The notes beneath the pieces were generated by a model. The model saw nothing but the letters and a program-made list of their open reading frames with translations, did no database searches and was not told the DNA's origin. A DNA stretch of 64,000 nt from CAYZJV01 sp964482325 (GTDB lineage Bacteria > Spirochaetota > Spirochaetia > Sphaerochaetales > Sphaerochaetaceae), in assembly GCA_964482325.1 (NCBI GenBank), contig CAYZXD010000008.1, positions 1-64,000 on the forward strand. Direction: 5' to 3'. The position numbers were made by a program, and so were the translations under genes. Shown here piece after piece: positions 24,562-34,301 of this stretch. Each line of letters starts with the position of its first letter. Position 1 is the stretch's first letter.

Positions 24562-25035
24562 TTACCAAGTCACTATATGATCAAACTTCACGCGATAGGA
24601 CCCATCGACTATGTCCTCAAAAACCGATGCATAATATGCATGGTGTTCATACACGAGAGAAAATCTGTAGTACTCACCGGGAAGGCGGGAAGCTACGCTA
24701 CATACTACCTGTGCGGTACCATCAGGATGTAAGTCAATTGCATCTAAATACAGATATAATGGCGTCAGGTATGGATACGATCTTTCATCTGCAAATCTGC
24801 GAATAAACTCCTCTTGAGAAATTGCATCCCTGAGTTTTTCGGTCAACAGTGCATACAATAGATCGGGACGATTACTATTTATGGCATCGACTACCTGCTG
24901 AGCCCGTTCAGTTGCCTGGAGAAAAGAGTCCTTGCGTGCATACTCTGTTGAAACAGAAGGCATGGCAACACAACCAGAGAGCAGTAACAGGCTGAAGAAA
25001 CATAGTACCAGGCTTTTCAAATGGTTCATGCTCAT
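24562..25035 (-). CDS. Small lipoprotein, last gene of purine operon
   Basis: 157 residues. Signal peptide with lipobox LLLLSGC (Cys about residue 22), then a mixed helix/strand domain I do not recognise (KDSFLQATERAQQVVDAINSNRPDLLYALLTEKLRDAISQEEF resembles the DUF3887/NTF2-like style of small lipoproteins, a weak impression). It starts 9 bases after the last permease and is probably co-transcribed. Role in purine uptake unproven. Confidence 0.72.
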   Translation of the reverse strand: MSMNHLKSLVLCFFSLLLLSGCVAMPSVSTEYARKDSFLQATERAQQVVDAINSNRPDLLYALLTEKLRDAISQEEFIRRFADERSYPYLTPLYLYLDAIDLHPDGTAQVVCSVASRLPGEYYRFSLVYEHHAYYASVFEDIVDGSYRVKFDHIVTW

Positions 25036-25044
25036 GCGTACCTA

Positions 25045-25971
25045 TCAGGTTTCATCTCGCGAATAGGGTGTTCCAAACGCTGAAGGGAAATTCACATGCT
25101 TTGAAACACCTAACAGAATGATCACTGTAAGCAGATAGGGAATTGCCTGTAACAGCTGATTGGGAATGTCGATACCAATAGACTGCATACGCATCTGCAA
25201 TGTGTTCGCTCCACCGAAGAGAAGCGCAGTGCCTAATACTTTTACCGGATGCCAGCGGGCAAATACTACTACCGCAATAGCGATGAATCCTCGGCCAGCT
25301 ATCATATGATCGGTATAGGTGTTCATAAATCCCAGAGACATCGAGGCCCCGGCCAGTCCGGAATACATTCCGCCGATCATCACACATGCATACCGTATGA
25401 GAGATACCCTAATACCTTTTGAATCAGCGGCACGTGGGAATTCACCGACTGCATGGGTATAGAGCCCGAATACTGTTTTATTCATGACGAACCAGGTAAC
25501 CACAACGAGGAACAACGCCAGATAAATAGTGATATTGTGACAGAACAATATCGGCCCGATAAATGGAATTTCTCCGAGAAAGCCAAACTCCAGATTTTGA
25601 CAGCTCTGTATCACCGGAGGAAGTTCTCTGATACCAAATACCGCACGATAGAGGAAGGAAGCCAGCCCTGTCCCCAACATGGTCAGTGCTGTTCCGGCAA
25701 TAACCTGATTGGCTTTCACTGTGATGCAGAGAAAAGCCATCAGCGAGGAGTAGAGAAACCCGACAATCACAGCCGTCAGCATCCCCAAGAACAGACTCTG
25801 AGAAAAGAACGTCGCAATGAAAGCTGCCAGGCAGCTGACGATCATGGTCCCCTCTACACTCAAATCAAGTATTCCCGACTTCTGCGTATATACCTGTCCA
25901 AGTGCCGCCAATAAGATCGGTGTGCTTGTTCGAAGTGTACCGCTGAGCAAACTGATGATGAAATCAATCAT
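25045..25971 (-). CDS. BMP-type ABC importer permease 2 (NupQ/YufQ-like)
   Basis: 308 residues, branched-chain/ribose-type permease (BPD_transp_2) with eight to nine helices. The N-terminal region LAALGQVYTQKSGILDLSVEGTMI is typical of nucleoside/guanosine permeases partnered with BMP-family binding proteins (the Med/PnrA group). It overlaps the preceding permease by 8 bases. Works as a heterodimer with that protein. Confidence 0.9.
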   Translation of the reverse strand: MIDFIISLLSGTLRTSTPILLAALGQVYTQKSGILDLSVEGTMIVSCLAAFIATFFSQSLFLGMLTAVIVGFLYSSLMAFLCITVKANQVIAGTALTMLGTGLASFLYRAVFGIRELPPVIQSCQNLEFGFLGEIPFIGPILFCHNITIYLALFLVVVTWFVMNKTVFGLYTHAVGEFPRAADSKGIRVSLIRYACVMIGGMYSGLAGASMSLGFMNTYTDHMIAGRGFIAIAVVVFARWHPVKVLGTALLFGGANTLQMRMQSIGIDIPNQLLQAIPYLLTVIILLGVSKHVNFPSAFGTPYSRDET

Positions 25972-27025
25972 GCTGTACGCCTCCCCTCTTTTTATGCCAG
26001 ATATGTTCGAACATATTGCTGCAAATCACAAAGATGATAACTAACCCCTGAATGATGGTGACGAGTGAGAACGGGACTCCGACAAACCGCTGCATGGTAT
26101 TTCCCCCTACGATAAGAGCTGAGAAAAATAACGCTGAAACCGCAATACCTATGGGATGAAGTCTTCCAAGCAGGGCAACTACGATTGCCACCGAACCGAG
26201 GGAACCGGCCAGATTATCCTGCAATCTCCCATGAATTCCCAATGCATCTATCCAACCGGCCATTGCCGCAAATCCAGCGGAAAGAGCCATGGTAATAATA
26301 ATGGTTTTTGAAACCTTCACCCCACTGGCCTTTGCCACTGTTCTACTTTGCCCGACCATCGTAATACTGAACCCCTGGGGAGTTTTCCAAAAAAGAAATA
26401 AGAACACTACAAGCAGCAGTGCTACAAATAGCCCGCCATGCAGACGAGAATTAGCAATAAGTTTAGTAAACATGACAGCTTTCGGAATAAGTGCAGTTTG
26501 GGGGAATCCGAACCCTTCGGGGTCCATCATAGGTCCATACACCAACCAACTGAGTAAGAAAGCGATGATATAATCGAACATCAAAGTAGTTATCACTTCA
26601 TTCACATTCAAACGGGCTTTCATAGCACCGAGAAATGCACCGAAAACAAGGCCTGCTGCTAATGCTGCAAGAAAGGATAATACCACTAAGAAAACCGGAG
26701 GAAGATCAAGATAAATACTTACCGCCACTGCTACAATTGCCCCAATGGTATACTGACTGTTCCCTCCGATATTCCATAATTGGGCCTTAAATGCAACTGA
26801 AGTGCCCAAGGCAATAACGGTGATAGGAATTGCCTTTACCAAGGTCTCACTGAACCGATACGAATTGCCGAAGGCTCCCACCGCGAGAGAGGTGAAGGCC
26901 TCTATGGGATCGTGTCCGGAAAGAAGCAGGATAATTGACGAGACCAAACAGGCGAGAAGGATTGAAATCAAGGACGGGATAAGGCTGAACAATCTGCTGC
27001 GTGCCTGATGATACTTGCTATTCAT
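25964..27025 (-). CDS. BMP-type ABC importer permease 1 (NupP/YufP-like)
   Basis: 353 residues, BPD_transp_2 family. An N-terminal helix (residues 17-38) precedes the core; AQLWNIGGNSQYTIGAI (about residue 83) and ARLNVNEVITTLMFDYI (about residue 137) are characteristic of the guanosine-importer permeases. It overlaps both neighbours by 8 bases, so the three transporter genes are tightly coupled. Confidence 0.9.
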   Translation of the reverse strand: MNSKYHQARSRLFSLIPSLISILLACLVSSIILLLSGHDPIEAFTSLAVGAFGNSYRFSETLVKAIPITVIALGTSVAFKAQLWNIGGNSQYTIGAIVAVAVSIYLDLPPVFLVVLSFLAALAAGLVFGAFLGAMKARLNVNEVITTLMFDYIIAFLLSWLVYGPMMDPEGFGFPQTALIPKAVMFTKLIANSRLHGGLFVALLLVVFLFLFWKTPQGFSITMVGQSRTVAKASGVKVSKTIIITMALSAGFAAMAGWIDALGIHGRLQDNLAGSLGSVAIVVALLGRLHPIGIAVSALFFSALIVGGNTMQRFVGVPFSLVTIIQGLVIIFVICSNMFEHIWHKKRGGVQHD

Positions 27026-28547
27026 GTGATGCTCCTTGCACTACTCCAGCCATCATGTGACCTATCGTCTGTATATCGACCGTGGGCTCAACAACTCCCA
27101 TAGCTCGTCCGTTGTACATAACGAGTATACGATCAGCAGTCTGAAATACTTCATCAAGATCTGCGGAAATCAGAAGAATGGCGACACCGGCATTCCGTTT
27201 CGATATAAGCAGAGACCGCACATATTCCATGGCACCGACATCCAACCCCCGTGTTGGATGACTGACAATAAGCAGTGCGGGATTTTCAGTAAGTTCCCGA
27301 GCAAGAATAACTTTCTGCTGGTTCCCTCCCGACAGGTTTTTCACAATACAGGAGCTGCTCTCCGTCTTAATGGTAAAATCGGTGATTGCTTTTTCCGCTG
27401 TCTGAGTCATTGCCTTTGGCGACAGGAACAATCCTTTGGTATATGGTTTTTTATGAAAACTTTTTAACACAATATTCTGACTGACATCCCAATTCATGAT
27501 AAGCCCGGTCCGTTGTCTGTCTTCGGGCACATAGGCAACCTGTTTCTCGATGATTTCAGCTGGGCCTGCATCCGTTATATCCTGATCATCCAACATCACG
27601 GATCCAGAACTGGATTTACGTAAACCGGTAAGTACTTCACATAACTCTTTCTGACCATTTCCATCCACACCGGCTATTGCCAGTATTTCACCCTTTCTGA
27701 CAGTGAAGGTCAAATCGTTTACCGCATGAACACCTCGATCGTTATAAGCAGATAAGTGCTGTACAGAGAGGAGCGTCCTGCCTTCTCCTGTAGCTTGCTT
27801 TGCAAAATTGAAATCGATGTTCCTACCGACCATCATTGCTGACAAATCTTCCTTACGTGTGGTATGTATATCAATTTTTGCATTGCATACGAGTTCTCCA
27901 TTACGGAGAATCGTCACATCATCCGCTATGGAAATTATCTCATCCAGTTTATGGCTGATCAGGATGACAGAAGTTCCATGGGCTTTCAACACTCTCAGTA
28001 TTTCGAAAAGTTCCCGGGCTTCGTCCGGTGTAAGCACTGCCGTAGGCTCATCAAGAATCAGGATTCGTGTCTGATTATATAAAGCCGTAATAATTTCCAC
28101 CCGCTGCTGCTGCCCAACAGAGAGCTGGCTGATCAGTGCCTGCGGGTCAACATTGAGGGCAAATTGCGTGGATAATTCTTCGATACGTCGTTTCGCAATA
28201 GCGGGATTTATTAATGGATACCGGGGTAGACGAAGTCCAAGCATGACATTTTCCGTCACGGTCATTGTAGGAACCAACATAAAATGCTGGTGCACCATAC
28301 CGATCCCCAGCGACATCGCTTCAGCCGGAGAATGTATAGCTACTTCCTTCCCGTCGAGAATAATCGAACCACTGTCGGGCTTGTGCAGCCCAAACAGAAT
28401 ATTCATCAGGGTAGTCTTTCCTGCTCCATTCTCGCCAAGCAGTCCATGTACTTTTCCTTTCTCAAGAGAAAAATCGACTTCATGATTTGCTGCCATTGAA
28501 CCGAAATATTTTGTGATTCCTTGCATCTGCAGTACTGTTTCACCCAC
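27018..28547 (-). CDS. BMP-type ABC importer ATPase with two ABC domains (NupO/YufO-like)
   Basis: 509 residues, two tandem ABC modules. First: Walker A LLGENGAGKTTLM (about residue 36), signature LSVGQQQRVEI, Walker B ILILDEPTAVLTPDE. Second: AGVDGNGQKEL (degenerate Walker A, as is normal for this family), LSGGNQQKVILAREL, and IVSHPTRGLDVGA. Sugar and nucleoside importers of the RbsA/YufO group share this layout. It supplies energy for both permeases. Confidence 0.94.
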   Translation of the reverse strand: MGETVLQMQGITKYFGSMAANHEVDFSLEKGKVHGLLGENGAGKTTLMNILFGLHKPDSGSIILDGKEVAIHSPAEAMSLGIGMVHQHFMLVPTMTVTENVMLGLRLPRYPLINPAIAKRRIEELSTQFALNVDPQALISQLSVGQQQRVEIITALYNQTRILILDEPTAVLTPDEARELFEILRVLKAHGTSVILISHKLDEIISIADDVTILRNGELVCNAKIDIHTTRKEDLSAMMVGRNIDFNFAKQATGEGRTLLSVQHLSAYNDRGVHAVNDLTFTVRKGEILAIAGVDGNGQKELCEVLTGLRKSSSGSVMLDDQDITDAGPAEIIEKQVAYVPEDRQRTGLIMNWDVSQNIVLKSFHKKPYTKGLFLSPKAMTQTAEKAITDFTIKTESSSCIVKNLSGGNQQKVILARELTENPALLIVSHPTRGLDVGAMEYVRSLLISKRNAGVAILLISADLDEVFQTADRILVMYNGRAMGVVEPTVDIQTIGHMMAGVVQGASHE

Positions 28548-28577
28548 GACCGACTCCTTATGATACGCAGATTTCTA

Positions 28578-28608
28578 CATGAGCAGGAAACCATACTTCC
28601 TGCTCATG
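28578..28608 (-). terminator. Stem-loop between binding-protein and ATPase genes
   Basis: Perfect 12-bp inverted repeat (28578-28589 with 28597-28608), 7-base loop. On the minus-strand transcript it follows the BMP binding-protein stop and is not followed by a run of T. It is better read as an mRNA-stabilising or partial-attenuation element that keeps binding protein above the membrane subunits. Confidence 0.7.
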
Positions 28609-28620
28609 CTTTCTCATGTG

Positions 28621-29634
28621 CTATTTCATGAAATCGGGCATTACGAGTGAACCGTCAACAATCTGCTTTCTTGCAGATTCGACAGCCTGTATTGCCGTTT
28701 GAGGAATTATATCGGCAAAAGGACCATAGTCAGCGACCTGTAATCCTCCATTTTCCACCGTCAACCAGTAGTACTTTTCGTCTCGAGACGTAAAGGTTCC
28801 GTTCTGAATTTCTTCAATAATCTGCCGGATGGCGGTGTCCCAGTCATAATCAATACCGCTGACGACGTTTTCCGGTGCGAGAACTCTTTGGTTCACCACA
28901 TTCGAAAGGACATATTTTCCGGTATCAAGTGCTGCATTCACGGCCCCAAGACCAATACCATCACCAGAGTGCCAGATAACATCCACACCACTGTCGTACA
29001 TTCCAAGAGCCCCTTCTTTGGCCTTGGCAGAATCACGCCAGTCACCGGTGTAGAATTCCTGAATCTCAACTGCAGGATCAACAGACTTGGCACCTAATTT
29101 ATACGCTTCGTGTCCGCGATAGATTTCAGATACGTCAGCTCCACCAATCACGCCGATTTTTCCTGTCTCGGAAATACTTGCAGCAAGAACACCCATCAGA
29201 TAGCCACCCTCAGCAAGATGAATATCATAGACACAGGTATTCGGCAGTGTCTTAAATCCTGTACCCAGCGCAAAATTCACATCCGGGAACTGTTCAGCAA
29301 CTTTAATAATCGGTTCCATAAACTGGAAACCATGGCCGAAAATCAGATCATAACCGCTTGATGCAAAGTCCATGAGAGCCGGTTCAATATCGGCGACTTC
29401 ATACACTTCTTCGACATAGGTCACCTTGACCTCATCACCCATCTCCTGTTCGATTCTACGCATTCCATCGTAGAGTGCCTGATTCCAGGAAACATCATCC
29501 ACTTTCCCCGGCAAGACGACTGCAATACGTAAGGCAGTATCTTCGTCAGCCTTTTCCTGACTCCCTGCAGCAAACAGTACAGATGCTATGCAGAGTACGA
29601 GTACGATGCTAAGTACTTTCTTCAGTCCCTTCAT
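28621..29634 (-). CDS. BMP-family solute-binding protein (purine nucleoside type)
   Basis: 337 residues, Bmp/PnrA family. Signal peptide ending SVLFAAGSQEKA without a lipobox Cys, then RIAVVLPGKVDDVSWNQALYDGMRRIEQEMGDEVKV, FGHGFQFMEPI and WHSGDGIGLGAVNAALDTGKYV, all typical of PnrA (TmpC) purine nucleoside receptors. Residues near 45-50 (DDVSWNQ) and the HGFQF segment line the purine pocket in homologues. Located between xanthine dehydrogenase and its transporter, so the ligand is probably a purine base or nucleoside. Confidence 0.9.
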   Translation of the reverse strand: MKGLKKVLSIVLVLCIASVLFAAGSQEKADEDTALRIAVVLPGKVDDVSWNQALYDGMRRIEQEMGDEVKVTYVEEVYEVADIEPALMDFASSGYDLIFGHGFQFMEPIIKVAEQFPDVNFALGTGFKTLPNTCVYDIHLAEGGYLMGVLAASISETGKIGVIGGADVSEIYRGHEAYKLGAKSVDPAVEIQEFYTGDWRDSAKAKEGALGMYDSGVDVIWHSGDGIGLGAVNAALDTGKYVLSNVVNQRVLAPENVVSGIDYDWDTAIRQIIEEIQNGTFTSRDEKYYWLTVENGGLQVADYGPFADIIPQTAIQAVESARKQIVDGSLVMPDFMK

Positions 29635-29678
29635 GTTTTCACCTCTCTTTAAAATTTACCTTTCGGTATGATCTTCAT

Positions 29679-31997
29679 TCATTTGGGTGCCATCTCTTTT
29701 TTCATGCGCTCTATCTCCATCAACACGCGCTCAGCTGTTGCGGGATGTTGAAGATGACACACAGCAGTGTGTTCGTTTATTGATTCGATTGCATCTCGAA
29801 TTGCCATGAATGCGGCAAGCCCATAGAGCAAGGGAGGTTCTCCCACTCCCTTTGATCCCAGAACACTGGAAAGTGCATTGTGAGATTCCATGAGATCAAT
29901 ATCGAGAAGCTCAGGATAATCGTTACATAATGGTACTTTATAGGTGGAAAAACTGCTTGCAGAAATTCTGCCGTCAGCATGAGAACGCAATTCTTCCATA
30001 GTTGCATACCCATACCCCTGCATAAATCCGCCGATAATTTGTCCCCGATCGATAGGAGTATCGATAACTCGTCCTCCTTCATGGCAGATATGCACCTCCA
30101 CCAAACGAGACATACCGGTAAGCAGATCAACTTCGGAAACAACCAGACAATTTCCTGTGGTGAAATATGAGAACGGAGTTCCTTTCCCGTCTTTCATCGA
30201 ATAATACAATCCGGGAGTTGCATAGTGTCCCTGAGCACCCATCTTGTACCGATGGAAGTAGCAGTACGATGTGAGTTCTTCAAATGTATGACGTTCATGC
30301 CTGAGTCGGTTATCCCACCACAGATCATCCTTAAACTCAATATTCTCTGGATAGGGGTACAATCCATGCACTTCATGGAGCATCTCTGCCGCAGCTTTTC
30401 TCATCGATTCCTGGATCTCAAGCGCGGCTATTCGTGCAGCATATCCATTCAAATCAGTCCCAGTAGATGCAGCAGTAGAGGCGACACTACCGATCCGTTT
30501 CGTATTGGTACTTTCACAGCGAATACGATCGGGCGACACGCCAAATGTTTCAGCAACAATTTTTTGCACCTTTCGATATAAACCTTGCCCCATATCGATG
30601 CCACCATGACTTACACTGATGCTTCCATCACTGAAGACATGGATCAGCGCATTGCCCTGGTTCAGAAATGTTGCCGTAAATCCAATTCCATATTTTACCG
30701 GAAGAAATCCCATTCCCCGTTTGACAAATCGATGGCTCTTATTGAATGCATCGACTTTTTCACGTATGGAATCTATACCTATCCGCTGGTTCAAGCGCTT
30801 CAGTAACGCAGGAGATGCCACCTCATAGAGTGCTTGTCCATAAGGAGTTATTTGTCCCTCCTGATAAAAATTCATCTGTTGGACATCGAGAAGCGGTTTG
30901 TGCACCGTATTGGCTATCTCCGCCATAATGACTTCCATTGCCAAGGTTGCCTGAGGAGCTCCAAATCCACGGAAAGCAGTATTTGCAGGGAGGTTTGTTC
31001 TGCAGCTTCTTCCTAAAATATGAGCATTTTCCAGGTAATAAGGACCATCGATCCCCAACATCGCCCGTTCCATGATCGCAATGGTGAAATCCTCATAGGC
31101 TCCTCCATTTGCATCCATAATCACATCAAATGCAGTTATTTTCCCCGCATCAGTACATCCTACTTCATAGGTAAATCTGAAAGGATGACGTTTCCCTGTC
31201 CAGGCCATATCATCTTCACGATCAAGAATACAACCGCATGGGTTCCCGGTAAGAAGACAACCCAGGGCAGCGAATCCCGACCACATGGTGCCCCCTCGCT
31301 CCTTACCACCGAATGCACCTCCCACTCGCAGCACATCGACTTCAATATCACTGTTTTTCACTCCGAGAAGGATGCTCACCACATCCTGCACGTCAGAAAT
31401 CCCCTGGGTGGCACAATATAATTTCAGACCGGATCCATGCTCTCCCGGCATGGCATAGGCCCTATTGGTTTCAATATATGCATGCTCCTGTGCACAGGTT
31501 TCAAATACTCCGCTGACGATATGTGCACTCTGGGAAAAGCCTTTTTTGAGATCTCCACAGGCAACTACCAGATGTTCACCGAAAAAACTTTCAGCGGCAA
31601 CAGCTTCATCAAAGGTGGTGATCGCAGGCAGGGTCTCACAGCTTACGATAACCTCACGGGCGGCATCTCTGGCTGCCTCCCATGTTTTTGCAACTACACA
31701 GGCAACTGGTTGACCGATATATTCAACAACCTCTTCAGCCATGAGCGGTTCTTCACTGCGTTGAATTGCTCCGATTTCATTCTTGCCCGGAATATCTGCT
31801 GCAGTATAATACGCAACAACATCTTCCCGATTTGTAATCGCAGTGAAATCGATGTGTGATACACGCCCTTTTGCGATGGGAGAAACCACAGGGTAGATAT
31901 AGTACATATGATTATGAGCAATCGTTTCCCCTGCGAAACGACCCTCTCCTGTTGCCAATACCACGGTAGGGTTATCGTATAGTGTATGATCCAACAT
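29679..31997 (-). CDS. Xanthine dehydrogenase-type molybdopterin subunit
   Basis: 772 residues, aldehyde oxidase/xanthine dehydrogenase large subunit. N-terminal a/b hammerhead (residues 1-125), then molybdopterin-binding domain. Signatures: RVGGAFGGKE (about residue 228), TAFRGFGAPQATLA (about residue 340; the Arg that binds the substrate in XDH), GGIDMGQGLYRKV (about residue 462) and the catalytic base GSKGVGEPPLLYG (about residue 717, Glu before PP). It hydroxylates purines or N-heterocycles. AGGAGGTG lies before the ATG, inside the 3' end of the partner gene. Confidence 0.92.
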   Translation of the reverse strand: MLDHTLYDNPTVVLATGEGRFAGETIAHNHMYYIYPVVSPIAKGRVSHIDFTAITNREDVVAYYTAADIPGKNEIGAIQRSEEPLMAEEVVEYIGQPVACVVAKTWEAARDAAREVIVSCETLPAITTFDEAVAAESFFGEHLVVACGDLKKGFSQSAHIVSGVFETCAQEHAYIETNRAYAMPGEHGSGLKLYCATQGISDVQDVVSILLGVKNSDIEVDVLRVGGAFGGKERGGTMWSGFAALGCLLTGNPCGCILDREDDMAWTGKRHPFRFTYEVGCTDAGKITAFDVIMDANGGAYEDFTIAIMERAMLGIDGPYYLENAHILGRSCRTNLPANTAFRGFGAPQATLAMEVIMAEIANTVHKPLLDVQQMNFYQEGQITPYGQALYEVASPALLKRLNQRIGIDSIREKVDAFNKSHRFVKRGMGFLPVKYGIGFTATFLNQGNALIHVFSDGSISVSHGGIDMGQGLYRKVQKIVAETFGVSPDRIRCESTNTKRIGSVASTAASTGTDLNGYAARIAALEIQESMRKAAAEMLHEVHGLYPYPENIEFKDDLWWDNRLRHERHTFEELTSYCYFHRYKMGAQGHYATPGLYYSMKDGKGTPFSYFTTGNCLVVSEVDLLTGMSRLVEVHICHEGGRVIDTPIDRGQIIGGFMQGYGYATMEELRSHADGRISASSFSTYKVPLCNDYPELLDIDLMESHNALSSVLGSKGVGEPPLLYGLAAFMAIRDAIESINEHTAVCHLQHPATAERVLMEIERMKKEMAPK

Positions 31998-32000
31998 GAA

Positions 32001-33473
32001 CTACACCTCCTGATTCATGCTGTTTGTATGTGCAATAAAGTGTTTTATGACATGATTCTTTACCAGCTGGTCCCGGTAGGCACCACTACCACGTACATCA
32101 TCAAGGGTACTGCACCGCGTCAGTAAAGAATCTCCGATTTTCTTCAATAAATCCTCATCAAAGGTTTCCGGAAGCTCCTTTCCTTCGGTAATATTCTCTA
32201 TTGCAAAGGGGATTGGACCGACGCCCCCGAACGCCATATCCCATTTGACGATCACCGTCCCTTTCAGATAAACCACAGAAGCAGAATTGACGGTTGCAAT
32301 ATCAACATCCTTTCTCCGGGAGGTCTTCTCAAAATGCACTGATTGAGTAAGATTTTCTTCCGTATGAAGAGGAACCGCGATATCGACGATGAGATCCCCC
32401 GATTTCAATGCCGTTTTGCGGTAATCAATGAAAAAGGACCGCAATGGGAGCTGTTCAACACTTCCCGAATCACTTCGCAGAATACCTATTGATGCATCAA
32501 GAGCTAGGAAAAAGACGGTAGTGTCACCAATCGGTGAGGCATTGGCAATATTGCCGGCAATGGTAGCGGCATTTCTGATTTGTGTTGAAGCCATGAGATG
32601 GGCTACATGAGCGAATGTCGGCAGGTGTTTCTGTACCAGAGGATGGCGTGCACATGCAGCAACAGACAGCTGTGAACCGATATGTAAGATCCCATCTTGT
32701 TCTTCAATACTCTGAAGCTCTTTAATTCTGCTGATATCTATCAAAGAGGCGTCTTTAGGAATTTTGCGTTGCTTGATCTGCACCTCTACGTCTGTTCCTC
32801 CGGAGATGAGGATTCTGGATGTATCGGCATCTGTCAGCTCGCGATATTCTGCTAGGGAAGCAGGCACGTGATACCCCCTGCCCCCCTGAGATTCCTGAAT
32901 TCTCTTTAACTCGTCCATGGTTTCAAACACATATGCTGGGATGAGTTTCTCCGATAATGCAGAACTCTGGTCTGCCTCGAATGTCTTGATTAAGGTTTCT
33001 CCTGCTTTCCGGATTCCTTCATATCCAGTACATCTGCAGATATTTCCCTGCAGGGCAATTTCAACTTCTGCCATGGATGGGTGTGTATTCATGGCAAATA
33101 GGGCGAAGAAGGACATGATGATTCCCGGGCTGCAAAAACCGCATTGAACCCCGTAGGAGTTAATAATATGCTGTTGAATAACATGAAGCCGGGTATGATC
33201 ACCTAAACCTTCAATGGTAATGAGGTGTTTCCCATGCAGCTTCACCGCCGGATAGATACAAGAAGCTATCGCACAGAATTCCATGTGATCCTGATTGACA
33301 CTTCCAAGCGCAACGGTACAAGCTCCGCAATCACCTTCTCCACAACCTTCTTTGGTTCCCATCAGATGGAATTCTTCCTTAAGCAAATTTAGTGTCGACA
33401 TTTTCGTATCTACTTTCACCGAATGAAAGATTCCATTTAATAAAAACTCAACTGTCACAAGTTCCGTATTCAT
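32001..33473 (-). CDS. Xanthine dehydrogenase-type Fe-S/FAD subunit (fused)
   Basis: 490 residues. N-terminal ferredoxin [2Fe-2S] with CGEGDCGACTV (about residue 42), second [2Fe-2S] domain with CGFCSPGIIMS (about residue 104) and CRCTGYEGI (about residue 145), then a molybdopterin-dehydrogenase FAD domain (residues 205-380) and the CO-dehydrogenase flavoprotein C-terminal domain. The fusion of Fe-S and FAD in one chain matches XdhA-type two-subunit enzymes. Electrons go from the Mo centre through Fe-S to FAD and NAD. It starts 17 bases after gntR. Confidence 0.93.
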   Translation of the reverse strand: MNTELVTVEFLLNGIFHSVKVDTKMSTLNLLKEEFHLMGTKEGCGEGDCGACTVALGSVNQDHMEFCAIASCIYPAVKLHGKHLITIEGLGDHTRLHVIQQHIINSYGVQCGFCSPGIIMSFFALFAMNTHPSMAEVEIALQGNICRCTGYEGIRKAGETLIKTFEADQSSALSEKLIPAYVFETMDELKRIQESQGGRGYHVPASLAEYRELTDADTSRILISGGTDVEVQIKQRKIPKDASLIDISRIKELQSIEEQDGILHIGSQLSVAACARHPLVQKHLPTFAHVAHLMASTQIRNAATIAGNIANASPIGDTTVFFLALDASIGILRSDSGSVEQLPLRSFFIDYRKTALKSGDLIVDIAVPLHTEENLTQSVHFEKTSRRKDVDIATVNSASVVYLKGTVIVKWDMAFGGVGPIPFAIENITEGKELPETFDEDLLKKIGDSLLTRCSTLDDVRGSGAYRDQLVKNHVIKHFIAHTNSMNQEV

Positions 33474-33490
33474 GTGCTCTCCTGAAAAAG

Positions 33491-34249
33491 TTACTCCTGA
33501 TCGGTATAAACGTCCTGACGACGCAAAATGCTTAATTTGATGTACTTGGTATCCAAAAAGGCATTCACGTACATTACCGGTTTATGCTTAATTGAATAGT
33601 AGACTGACTCTATAAGAAGCAACGGCTTTGGCGAGGATGTATCAAGATGGGTAAAACCTTCCAAGTCTGAGGAAGATCTGGCCTGAAGCTCAGCAATATC
33701 GTGAACAACGGTAATTCCTGATTTATCAAAAAGGTACTCAAAAGTCGAAATCTCCAGTTCTTCGGAGATTATTTCCTGTTGTCCAAGTAACAAGCGGGGA
33801 AATATGTCTTCGCAGAACACTACAGGCTTTGCATCTGCATAGAATATTTTCCTGACCGTCACGACCATATCGTTGCTCGACAGATTGAGAGCTTTTCGGA
33901 CTTTTTCGTCAGGTTTCCCAATCGTCACATCCTCAAGAGAAACTCCCGCTTCATACCCGCTGTTGCGGATTGCCTGTTCAAATTCTACGGCAGGAGTAAG
34001 ACGAACCTTCATTTTCATCATATCCCTATTTACATAGGTTCCCTTACCATGAATAGAAACAAGCAGACCATCCTGTTCAAGCTGTTTAATGACCTCACGC
34101 AATGCGATTCTACTCACACCCAAGGTGCCAGACATATCTATCTCGCTTGGCAGCTTGCCATCTCCCTTCGGGTCCATCTGCTTTATGTATGTGATGAGCG
34201 CCCTGCGAATCTGTGTACGTATGGATGTAGTTCTGATGCGTTGGGTCAT
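33491..34249 (-). CDS. GntR family regulator with UTRA domain
   Basis: 252 residues. N-terminal winged helix (KLPSEIDMSGTLGVSRIALREVIKQLEQDGLLVSIHGKGTYVN, residues 33-75) and C-terminal UTRA ligand domain (residues 95-240). HutC-subfamily regulators respond to small-molecule ligands. It is the first gene of the purine operon, 17 bases before the Fe-S/FAD subunit, and a 23-bp palindrome directly follows its promoter. I infer autoregulation with a purine ligand. Confidence 0.88.
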   Translation of the reverse strand: MTQRIRTTSIRTQIRRALITYIKQMDPKGDGKLPSEIDMSGTLGVSRIALREVIKQLEQDGLLVSIHGKGTYVNRDMMKMKVRLTPAVEFEQAIRNSGYEAGVSLEDVTIGKPDEKVRKALNLSSNDMVVTVRKIFYADAKPVVFCEDIFPRLLLGQQEIISEELEISTFEYLFDKSGITVVHDIAELQARSSSDLEGFTHLDTSSPKPLLLIESVYYSIKHKPVMYVNAFLDTKYIKLSILRRQDVYTDQE

Positions 34250-34270
34250 GAATCCCTACTCCTTCCGATA

Positions 34271-34293
34271 GGTAAGAGGTCTTACCTCTTACC
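34271..34293. promoter_or_regulatory. 23-bp palindromic operator of gntR/purine operon
   Basis: GGTAAGAG, 7 bases, CTCTTACC (34271-34278 with 34286-34293). The centre also contains GTCTTACC so that GGTAAG/CTTACC repeats. It sits at about +2 to +24 of the gntR promoter, an ideal repressor position. Confidence 0.72.
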
Positions 34294-34301
34294 TTGTGAA
34301 T

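Noticed and set aside
28578..28608. True intrinsic terminator after the BMP binding-protein gene
   Set aside because: No T run follows the stem on the minus strand; treated as a stabilising or attenuating hairpin.
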